IMG/VR virus record: IMGVR_UViG_3300018481_000036
Span: 1-42,122 of that record
From: a virus
Length of the DNA stretch: 42,122 nucleotides
Reading direction: 5' to 3' (one strand)
The notes beneath the pieces are model-generated. The model was not told the DNA's origin and searched no databases. It saw only the letters and a list, made by a program, of their open reading frames with translations. Below, one piece after another: positions 33,739 to 39,570 of this stretch. How positions within the stretch are numbered: position 1 is the stretch's first letter; every line of letters starts with the position of its first letter. The position numbers and the translations under genes were made by a program.

Positions 33739-35487
33739 TAGTTCGCTTCGGTTACTGTCACTATCCCGCTGCATGACTCGTTCGTGCAGTTTGGCACTAT
33801 CGTAAGGAATGACTCGTTCTTCAGAGATGTTACTATCGGGGAATTTGACTCGTTCGCCAAACATGATACTATTACAGGCACTGACTCGTTACCAGACCTT
33901 GTTACTATTAACTGCGATGACTCGTTACCTTATTTTGTTACTATCAACTGAAGTGACTCGTTCTCCATAGTTGTTACTTATTTGACATGATAACTCGTTC
34001 TTCGGAGATGTTACTATCTAAGTCGATGACTCGTTCCCCGTGAATGGTACTATCGGGAATGTGACTCGTTCGTCGCGAATGTTACTATCAGTCAATATAA
34101 CTCGTTCCAATGACTTTGGTACTCTCTCAACCTATAACTCGCTCTCATACTTTGTTACTGTCAATGATGATTGGCTCACTACCAATTCATGATACTATCG
34201 GGGATGGTGGTTCGTTCCTCAAACATGTTACTATCGGAAGAGATGACTCGTTCACTCCATTTGTTACTATCACCGCCAATTAACTCATTCTTCTAACGTG
34301 GTACACTCGTGGAAAATGATTCGTTCTTAGAACCATGTTACTATCACGGGTAATAACTCGTTCGGCAGTGCTGGTACTCTTTCGAGATATGACTCGTTCC
34401 AACTGATTGGTACTAATTCAAGCGTCTTGACTCGTTCTAATGCTTTGTTACTATCGCGGACATTAACTCGTTCGAACGCTTTGTTACTATCGTGAGCTTT
34501 AACTCATTCAGAGGAGGTGTTACTATCTGGATTGATGATTCGTTCTCTCGCACTGTTACTGTTATCACGGATGACTCGTTCTCCTGAAATGGCACACTTC
34601 CTTTAAGTAACTCATTCCTTCATTATGGTACACTCACGGTTGCTGATTCGTTCATCGCCAATGTTACTATCTTGATACATTAACTCACTCTCACATACTG
34701 TTACTGTAATCGCCAATGGTTCGTTCGCTTAGGATGTTACTATCCAAACTTCTGACTCGTTCGCTCATTGTGGTACACTTCCTACAGATAACTCGTTCGT
34801 CCATTGTGGTACACTAGCGAGAAATGACTCGTTTACCTATTTTGGTACTATCCTTCAAAATAACTCGTTCGACCTATATGTTACTGTCACGCACTTTAAC
34901 TCGTTCGTGTCTATTGGTACACTCCACAGATATTAACTCGTTCGTCCATTATGGTACGCTCTGGCTAAGTAACTCATTCTCGGGGTATGGCACTATCGGA
35001 GCTTGTAATTCGTTCACTCTCATTGTTACTATCGAAGGCTTGTAACTCGTTCGCATCTCATGTTACTGTTGGTTCTGGTAACTCGTTCTCTTCTAATGTT
35101 ACTATCGTTCCTGTTAACTCGTTTCCTTTCTCTGGTACTATCGATTGTCACTAACTCACTCTCACAGTTTGTTACTATCTCTCTAGATGGTTCGTTCCTT
35201 TTTACTGGCACTCTTACGGCTTCTAACTAACTCGACAATCATGATACTATCAAACAGCGTGGTTCGTTCGTTCTTTATGGTACTCTCCTAGGGCACTAAC
35301 TCGCTACTTTTCCTTGTTACTATCAAGGAAGATGACTCGTTCACGAAAAATGTTACTATCACAAGTTTTGACTCGTTCTCCATACATGGTACTATCGATT
35401 GTAATAACTCGTTCTCATACATTGGTACACTTCTATGACCGTGACTCGTTCGTCTACAGTGGTACACTCGGTTAGCATGACTTTATC
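33739..35487. repeat. TIGR-like array: two alternating 9-mers with about 95 variable spacers, 36-bp period
   Basis: Two conserved 9-mers alternate. Type A is GACTCGTTC with variants AACTCGTTC, GATTCGTTC, GGTTCGTTC, AACTCATTC and AACTCACTC. Type B is GTTACTATC with variants GGTACTATC, GGCACTATC, GATACTATC, GGTACACTC and GTTACTGTC. I count 47 canonical A copies, starting at 33775 and ending at 35443, and 48 B copies from 33757 to 35461. Degenerate A copies lie at both ends (near 33740, and GACTTTATC at 35479). Start-to-start spacing is 18 nt in most steps (81 of 94), with 11 irregular B-to-A steps and 2 irregular A-to-B steps of 17, 19 or 20 nt. The 9-nt gaps all end in T but are otherwise different. 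This matches the 36-nt unit with two 9-nt spacers of TIGR arrays (Tandem Interspaced Guide RNA). Transcribed strand is not decided; the Tas gene upstream is on the - strand. Confidence 0.88.
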
Positions 35488-35518
35488 TTTGTAACAATAT
35501 TGTTGCTAAAGATAAAGC
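35480..35518. other. Long hairpin at the Tas-proximal end of the array
   Basis: CTTTATCTTT-GTAACAA (35481-35497) pairs with TTGTTGC-T-AAAGATAAAG (35500-35517), a 17-bp stem with one bulged T and one G-T wobble. It begins inside the last degenerate repeat. It may mark the array boundary, protect the precursor end or act as a leader hairpin. Confidence 0.65.
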
Positions 35519-35556
35519 AAATATTAACGTTAGTATAGCCAAGCAATGTTGTTTGA

Positions 35557-36405
35557 TCATGCCATAGGCCAATTCGGTGGCGCAAGGAAATGCGCGTGAC
35601 CAAGATGGTCAATGACATATGGCTTCGGCGGCGGCTCGTGGTAATGCAATTCATACATCACATGATGCAGATGTGACAAGAACAATTTTACTGCATAACG
35701 TTTTGCTCTTGCATGAATATGTGCTGGTGGTAGTTTGCCAGTCAAGTAATGCTTTTTTGCTTCAGTATCGGCCGCAAAGTTTTTTGTTGCCAGAATATGT
35801 TCCGCTTGCGAAGCAAATTGTAGTGCTTCGTTCTTCATAATCTCTTGTTGCTTACGCGCAAGATATACTTTGCCGTAAACATCGCTTTCCAAATACGATA
35901 CTTTAACAAAACTTTCCCCAATAATCCAGCACAGTCGTTTCAGCGAGCCATTCCATGGCCGCTTTTCTTTCTTATTCCATACAACTGTTGGATCTTGGCC
36001 AGCATAACGCCAAATATGCCCAACAGTTGGCGCTTTTGTTATGTCAATATGAGTAACTAACCCAGCCGAAATGATCGGACCAATACCAGTGATACTCCTG
36101 GCCCATTTGCTTGATGGATTAGTGTTACTGTATACATCTAACGCACGCGCTACTTGTTTCTCTAGTGTAGCGCGCTGATTAGTTAGCCAATCCAACACCA
36201 CATTGGGTTCTTTATTACTCTCTAACGTCCTAGTCTGGTGACTAGCGCGAATGCGATCCCGCTGCATTGCATAGTAACTGTCTACCAGAAATCTTACTTC
36301 CCGGTCAGATAGTGTGCGAGAAGCATTACGCAAATCTTTGGTTAGTCTGTCTATTGAACCAAGGATTTCGTTAATATCGAAGTCATTGTTAGTTGTTTCA
36401 CTCAT
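35557..36405 (-). CDS. Tas-like protein: Nop/IS110 C-terminal-type domain, no nuclease
   Basis: A 282-residue protein. Residues 1-95 are helical with a charged coiled coil. Residues 101-175 show SITGIGPIISAGLV (107-110 is GIGP), IWRYAGQDP at 131-139 and SLKRLCWIIGESF at 154-166. This is the pattern of the Tnp_20/Nop domain shared by IS110 transposases and box C/D Nop proteins. The IS110 RuvC-like DEDD N-terminus is missing, and no HNH or RuvC motif is seen, so it is best compared to TasA. It would bind the processed array RNA. The gene ends 70 nt before the array. The start overlaps the Arc-like gene by 8 nt. Confidence 0.78.
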   Translation of the reverse strand: MSETTNNDFDINEILGSIDRLTKDLRNASRTLSDREVRFLVDSYYAMQRDRIRASHQTRTLESNKEPNVVLDWLTNQRATLEKQVARALDVYSNTNPSSKWARSITGIGPIISAGLVTHIDITKAPTVGHIWRYAGQDPTVVWNKKEKRPWNGSLKRLCWIIGESFVKVSYLESDVYGKVYLARKQQEIMKNEALQFASQAEHILATKNFAADTEAKKHYLTGKLPPAHIHARAKRYAVKLFLSHLHHVMYELHYHEPPPKPYVIDHLGHAHFLAPPNWPMA

Positions 36406-36577
36406 AGTGTTCCGTTTCCTTCTCCGCCAGGAGCATTGATTGTGTTAGCCTTAGTGTTATTTCGCTATTAATTGTGCGAAATCCTTTCGTTGCTTCTTTA
36501 CTTAGAAATTCATACAATTCTGGCGTTAGTCGCACATGCACGCGCGGAAATTCTTTAGTTGTTGCTGGCCTACCCAT
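36398..36577 (-). CDS. Arc-like ribbon-helix-helix DNA-binding protein
   Basis: A 59-residue protein, beginning MGRPATTKEFPRVHVRLTPE and continuing with LYEFLSKEATKGFRTINSE. The short beta strand (PRVHVRL) followed by two helices is the Arc/MetJ fold, which binds DNA as a dimer. It overlaps the Tas start by 8 nt and the preceding regulator gene by 8 nt. Likely a repressor of the Tas operon or of the early genes. It is below routine length cut-offs. Confidence 0.75.
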   Translation of the reverse strand: MGRPATTKEFPRVHVRLTPELYEFLSKEATKGFRTINSEITLRLTQSMLLAEKETEHYE

Positions 36578-37010
36578 GTTGACTCCCCATTACAATGCCG
36601 GCATCTAGTATCATTCGAAACAATGCTGCGGCACTATCTATTGGTAAAGTAACGTCTAGTTTTATCCTAGCTTCTCCGTTATTACTAACAGTGAAACTCA
36701 ATACATCGGTCGGTTTACTGTTAACAGTCGGGTTAACAGGTGGTGATGTAGTAACGACTGCTGTAGTTAGTTTCTTTACCATTAGTTTACTTTCAGGTAT
36801 GCCGGTTCCTTGGGATAATAGGGCGCGATAATAAGGTGACGGTGCAAGCTTTCCGTTCAAGTATTGATATCCGGAAGAATAACTAGGATTTTTACCGATT
36901 ATTCTGTTAATATCTCTGGCATTTTTACCGTTAGCTCGGCACCATTCGCGTAATGATGTAGCAATTTCACCAAATTTTATAACTTCTTCCGGCGTTAGTG
37001 GCACTTTCAT
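36570..37010 (-). CDS. Putative HTH-type regulator
   Basis: A 146-residue protein. Residues 10-75 resemble an XRE-type helix-turn-helix (LREWCRANGKNARDINRIIG, SGYQYLNGKLAPSPYY). A Pro/Thr-rich linker follows at about 85-105. The C-terminal domain has FTVSNNGEARIKLDVTLP. It overlaps its neighbours at both ends (ATGA and 8 nt), so it is transcribed with the Tas gene. Function is inferred from fold only. Confidence 0.6.
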   Translation of the reverse strand: MKVPLTPEEVIKFGEIATSLREWCRANGKNARDINRIIGKNPSYSSGYQYLNGKLAPSPYYRALLSQGTGIPESKLMVKKLTTAVVTTSPPVNPTVNSKPTDVLSFTVSNNGEARIKLDVTLPIDSAAALFRMILDAGIVMGSQHG

Positions 37011-37273
37011 GCAACTCTCCTAATTCTATTGACCACGCCAGGAGCGGATCGTTGTTCTATTATAGTATAGTAAGCATCGCGCATTGCGGCTGTTAGTGTC
37101 TTCAATCCCATTTGGTATTGATTATCTAGTTTAGACTGCCATACCCAGCCTGTCAACAAGCGTAATTCGTTGGCAGATCGATTACGATTCCACGCTGCAC
37201 ACATATGTTTATCTAAGTAATGAAATCGCGCTACTTTGTTGATGTCTTTCTTTATTTCATTAGAAAAACGCAT
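37007..37273 (-). CDS. Small protein of the Tas operon, unknown
   Basis: An 88-residue Arg/Lys-rich helical protein (FSNEIKKDINKVARFHY, NRNRSANELRLLTGWVW). ATGA overlap with the downstream regulator and TAATG overlap with the upstream gene. Basic nature suggests nucleic-acid binding, but no family is recognised. Confidence 0.6.
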   Translation of the reverse strand: MRFSNEIKKDINKVARFHYLDKHMCAAWNRNRSANELRLLTGWVWQSKLDNQYQMGLKTLTAAMRDAYYTIIEQRSAPGVVNRIRRVA

Positions 37274-37437
37274 TATTTTGCTATCCTTTCTTCTAGATAC
37301 TCGATTAAGTATGTTGCATATCCGAGAATAAATGTATTACCCTCGAAAACAAACGTTTCGTTTCTTTTACAACCAAGTTTTATTAATCGTTCCACTTTAC
37401 TAGAGAAGCGATTTAGTGTTTTTCTGTCCCACTCCAT
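37273..37437 (-). CDS. Short protein of the Tas operon, unknown
   Basis: A 54-residue frame. It begins MEWDRKTLNRFSSKVERL, with a KRNETFVFEGNTF middle and an acidic helical end. Its stop overlaps the next start as TAATG, which supports it. It is too short for routine gene callers. Function unknown. Confidence 0.6.
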   Translation of the reverse strand: MEWDRKTLNRFSSKVERLIKLGCKRNETFVFEGNTFILGYATYLIEYLEERIAK

Positions 37438-37444
37438 TACTTAT

Positions 37445-37636
37445 TTACCCTTTGTGACAGTAAATTGTAGTATATCCCAAAGAATTCGTTTTGGTTAGGC
37501 ATTTAGTTCGTTTACCATCATGTTTCACATCGGTATGTATATACCCGAGTGAGTCACGGTAGCTGGTTGCTCTAGTATCTGCCAAAGCTACTCCTGGCGC
37601 AAGCGCCAGGAGTGCAACAATCATCGTTCGGATCAT
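37445..37636 (-). CDS. Small secreted protein
   Basis: A 63-residue protein with a signal peptide (IRTMIVALLALAPGVALA, cleavage near residue 20) and a mature part with two Cys (KCLTKTNSLGYTTIYCHKG), probably a disulfide. The signal peptide codons contain the octamer inverted repeat at 37591-37612. It would act in the periplasm or outside the cell. The start at 37636 overlaps the upstream gene. Confidence 0.68.
   Translation of the reverse strand: MIRTMIVALLALAPGVALADTRATSYRDSLGYIHTDVKHDGKRTKCLTKTNSLGYTTIYCHKG
37591..37612. repeat. Octamer palindrome inside a signal-peptide coding region
   Basis: CTCCTGGCGC and GCGCCAGGAG pair around AA, giving a near-perfect 10-bp hairpin. It lies in codons for the secretion signal of the 37445-37636 gene. 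Confidence 0.8.
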
Positions 37637-37995
37637 GTATCTATACCTTCTTGCACTAACTTGATAGTTTCATTATCAAATGAAGTAAACAAGTTATCAC
37701 TTTGTGGGCAATTATATTCGTTTGGATCGGCGATCTGAAATATTTCAGCAATCATATAAGCTGCGCCAAATTCCGTTTCGCCATTTGACCCTTCATATAT
37801 TGTTGCATAGATGGTATAATCTTCTTCGCCATCTATGTCAACGTTATTGTTGGCCCATACCTTGTCTTTCCATTGGCTGACTATAGCAGCGCGTGCCAAT
37901 GTATAGGGCATATCAGTATATACTAGAAAGTTAGGGTAACTTTGGCTTACGCCATCATTACCGTTGCCATAACTTACGCCATACCATCTTTTCAT
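37633..37995 (-). CDS. Small acidic protein, unknown
   Basis: A 120-residue acidic protein (WYGVSYGNGNDG, VDIDGEEDYTIYATIYEG). Start ATG 37995 follows AAGGAA with good spacing. A GTG at 38010 would add five residues and is less likely. It overlaps the secreted protein gene by a few nt. No family recognised. Confidence 0.6.
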   Translation of the reverse strand: MKRWYGVSYGNGNDGVSQSYPNFLVYTDMPYTLARAAIVSQWKDKVWANNNVDIDGEEDYTIYATIYEGSNGETEFGAAYMIAEIFQIADPNEYNCPQSDNLFTSFDNETIKLVQEGIDT

Positions 37996-37996
37996 T

Positions 37997-38200
37997 TTAG
38001 TTTCCTTCACATACTGCGGTATATACCGCGTCTAGTGGTCCGTCAATTAACTTGTCCAAAGCATCACCAGCCGCTGACATACCTGATATGTCCATATCAG
38101 CAACCAATTTATGCATCATGTCTTCTAGTTGCATAATACGCTCGATTGCCTGCTGGCGTGATATCTTACGCGGTGGCTTTATTCCGTCAATCAATTGCAT
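37997..38200 (-). CDS. Small helical protein, unknown
   Basis: A 67-residue protein (RQQAIERIMQLEDMMHKLV), probably a short coiled coil. Ribosome binding site GGAG followed by TATATACA before ATG, the same leader as three other early genes here. It follows the intergenic element at 38223-38279. Confidence 0.62.
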   Translation of the reverse strand: MQLIDGIKPPRKISRQQAIERIMQLEDMMHKLVADMDISGMSAAGDALDKLIDGPLDAVYTAVCEGN

Positions 38201-38222
38201 TGTATATACTCCGTTGTAGTGC

Positions 38223-38279
38223 CAAGCTTGCGCTTGCCAGCGTAACCTAGTTGCCTAGGTTACACTGGTAAAAGCAAGC
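38223..38279 (-). repeat. Intergenic structured element, copy a
   Basis: Read on the - strand it holds GCTTGC, a hairpin CCAG-T-GTAACCTAG with GCAA loop and its complement, then CAAGC-GCAA-GCTTG, a 5-bp stem with a GNRA tetraloop. The hairpin core pairs through GTAACCTAG/CTAGGTTAC. It sits after the stop of the 38281-38496 gene. Confidence 0.7.
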
Positions 38280-38280
38280 C

Positions 38281-38496
38281 TTATTCCTTACCCTTTCCCC
38301 AATCGATTGAATAGTCGCGATAGCTAGGCGGTTGATGTAGCATTTCTTCCATCATCGCTTCACATTCTGCGATTTTCAGACTGTAAAGCGATGCTTCTGC
38401 GCTAGTCGCGTGTGCCATGTTACGCGCTGCTATGTAATGCTCTTTCGCATCATAGAGAATTTCCAGCCGCAGTGTATCTTGTGTCACTTTTGCCAT
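38281..38496 (-). CDS. Small helical protein, unknown
   Basis: A 71-residue helical protein (HYIAARNMAHATSAEASLYSLKIAECEAMMEEML). Overlaps the end of the short membrane protein gene upstream. No family recognised. Confidence 0.6.
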   Translation of the reverse strand: MAKVTQDTLRLEILYDAKEHYIAARNMAHATSAEASLYSLKIAECEAMMEEMLHQPPSYRDYSIDWGKGKE

Positions 38497-38588
38497 TTGT
38501 ATATACCCTTAGAGAAAGCGTAGAGTAGCTTACCTATGATACCGAAAAGTAAGACCACTAGAGACAACGTTATTAGAGTTTCCATCAT
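38484..38588 (-). CDS. Short membrane protein
   Basis: A 34-residue frame: MMETLITLSLVVLLFGIIGK is an N-terminal membrane segment, then LLYAFSKGIYKWQK. AAGGAAA lies 7 nt before the ATG. It overlaps the next gene by 13 nt. Too short for routine callers. It might affect host envelope or lysis. Confidence 0.6.
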   Translation of the reverse strand: MMETLITLSLVVLLFGIIGKLLYAFSKGIYKWQK

Positions 38589-38612
38589 ATCAGTTTCCTT
38601 TGTTTAGTCTGC

Positions 38613-38676
38613 CAAGCTTGCGCTTGCCTATAGCTACTCCTGGCGTGGGCCAGGAGCGCCATAGGTAAATTCAAGC
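38613..38676 (-). repeat. Intergenic structured element, copy b
   Basis: Same tetraloop hairpin CAAGCTTGCGCTTG on the + strand (38613-38626). Its variable hairpin is CCTAT...CTCCTGGC/GCCAGGAG...ATAGG (38627-38665), built from the octamer. Located after the stop of the 38671-38835 gene. Confidence 0.68.
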
Positions 38677-38835
38677 CTTGTAAGTTAGGATCACTTTGTC
38701 AGCGTCGCGTAAAACATTCTGCAAATGTTTTAGCGAGTCCAAATGATCAGCATTTGCATTGTTCCGAATATACTCGGACAAACCATTCTCTAGAACAAGT
38801 TTCTGCCAGCCGATCAATTCAATTTGCCATGCCAT
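38671..38835 (-). CDS. Short helical protein, unknown
   Basis: A 54-residue frame. It begins MAWQIELIGWQKLVLENG and has a helical end (HLDSLKHLQNVLRDADKVIL). AAGG lies upstream and it begins 2 nt from the stop of the upstream gene. Below routine size limits. Confidence 0.6.
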   Translation of the reverse strand: MAWQIELIGWQKLVLENGLSEYIRNNANADHLDSLKHLQNVLRDADKVILTYKA

Positions 38836-38836
38836 G

Positions 38837-39043
38837 TTACTTGACCTTTACCAGCTTACCATCGGCCATAGTGCCTACCGCATACCAGCGATGGGGCTTG
38901 GGGTAGTGCGGTCCCTCTAGGGCAATGGTGCCATTGGTGGGCACAGTGCCTAAGCCGGGTTGAAAAACTTCAACCGTTCGGCCTAGGGCCAATGCGTCGC
39001 GTAAGGCTTTCTTACTAGTGAAATTGGGGCTTACATACGCCAT
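38837..39043 (-). CDS. Small protein, unknown
   Basis: A 68-residue protein (ATG 39043: MAYVSPNFTSKKALRDALAL) after AGGAAACTGACC. A longer upstream frame from 39229 would read through the large hairpin at 39095-39193 and is rejected. Beta and Gly/Pro-rich second half ends MADGKLVKVK. Confidence 0.6.
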   Translation of the reverse strand: MAYVSPNFTSKKALRDALALGRTVEVFQPGLGTVPTNGTIALEGPHYPKPHRWYAVGTMADGKLVKVK

Positions 39044-39094
39044 TAGGTCAGTTTCCTTGTTTAGTGTGAGATACTGGTAACCTAGGCCAACGAT

Positions 39095-39193
39095 AGGCCG
39101 GCTAGGATGGCCCCACACGGCGGCTGGACCATAGGGAGCTACCCCTATGGCCCAAACCATGTCAAAGCCGTGTAGCGCCATCCTAGCCGGCCT
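39095..39193 (-). ncRNA. Large nested hairpin element, 99 nt
   Basis: Outer arms AGGCCGGCTAGGATGGC (39095-39111) and its complement (39177-39193) give 17 perfect base pairs. Inner arms ACACGGC/GCCGTGT (39115-39121, 39167-39173) and CCATAGGG/CCCTATGG (39129-39136, 39143-39150) nest inside. No reading frame with a convincing ribosome binding site. Likely a structured non-coding RNA or processing element in the early operon. Confidence 0.65.
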
Positions 39194-39209
39194 AGCGTGG
39201 GGATGGCCC

Positions 39210-39452
39210 TTAGTGGGTCGTGCCACCATGGCCCTTGCGCGCCTCTAGAGCATCCAAGGCGGCTAGCAGCGCACGCGCCGCTACCTGGACAGCGTGCAAC
39301 TCTAGGATGGCGTCCACGGCTAGCATGGCGTCATCTAGCGTGGGCACGGTGGCCACCGGCTTGGTGTCCTCCGACCCAACGTGAATCAGCACAAGCTTAG
39401 GGAACGCTACCAGCGTGTGCCCACGGTAAGCATAAATTTCCATATCGAGCAT
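39210..39452 (-). CDS. Small protein, unknown
   Basis: An 80-residue protein with a beta N-terminus (DMEIYAYRGHTLVAFP, LVLIHVG) and an Ala/Leu-rich helical C-terminus (ALLAALDALEARKG). AAGG precedes the ATG at 39452. Much higher GC than the structural genes. Not recognised. Confidence 0.58.
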   Translation of the reverse strand: MLDMEIYAYRGHTLVAFPKLVLIHVGSEDTKPVATVPTLDDAMLAVDAILELHAVQVAARALLAALDALEARKGHGGTTH

Positions 39453-39513
39453 ATCATAACCTTTTCAGAATAAATAGCCGGGTAGGCTATCCGGTGCAAC
39501 ATGCACTGGTCAC

Positions 39514-39565
39514 AGCATCCCTAGCATCCTAGTTTCCTAGGATGCTAGGATGCTATGATCATAGC
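39514..39565 (-). terminator. Long hairpin plus palindrome between early genes
   Basis: AGCATCC-c-TAGCATCCTAG and CTAGGATGCTAGGATGCT pair (39514-39555, loop TTTC). GCTATGATCATAGC at 39552-39565 is a perfect 14-bp palindrome overlapping it. It lies downstream of the 39571-40173 gene on the - strand. Confidence 0.55.
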
Positions 39566-39570
39566 AGGTT

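Larger units (their letters stand above)
170..38656. repeat. Dispersed octamer GCCAGGAG / CTCCTGGC, at least 43 exact copies
   Basis: Copies start at 170, 197, 634, 1368, 1494, 2650, 2932, 3191, 3660, 5277, 5678, 6209, 6802, 7714, 9095, 10710, 11489, 13111, 13322, 14409, 16019, 16257, 17904, 18907, 21122, 22012, 24657, 26568, 26839, 29084, 29093, 29569, 31017, 32090, 33682, 33704, 36095, 36426, 37037, 37591, 37605, 38637 and 38649. Both orientations occur. In genes it is read in different frames, for example as Pro-Gly, Ala-Arg or Gln-Glu. Five pairs form inverted repeats. None was found after 38656. Roughly one copy is expected by chance. The pattern resembles uptake or Chi-like iterated signals, but the function is unknown. 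Confidence 0.9.

Noticed and set aside
35029-35211. A 60-codon frame inside the array on the - strand
   Set aside because: It is a by-product of the repeat period, with no ribosome binding site and stops in neighbouring units.
33739-35487. Array as a coding sequence of a 12-residue repeat protein (D/N-S-F-xxx-V/G-T-I-xxx)
   Set aside because: Several repeat variants are synonymous in that frame, but stop codons occur in the gaps at about the random rate, and 13 irregular steps break the frame.
33739-35487. CRISPR array
   Set aside because: Two alternating 9-bp repeats with gaps of about 9 nt do not fit CRISPR repeats of 23-47 bp with spacers of about 30 nt, and no cas gene is present.
35557-36405. 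IS110-family insertion sequence
   Set aside because: The RuvC-like N-terminal DEDD domain is absent, no terminal core repeats are visible and the gene is in an overlapping operon.
39197-39400. A 67-codon + strand frame in the GC-rich region
   Set aside because: It overlaps a - strand gene, is Arg/Pro/Trp-rich as expected for a shadow, and lacks a ribosome binding site.
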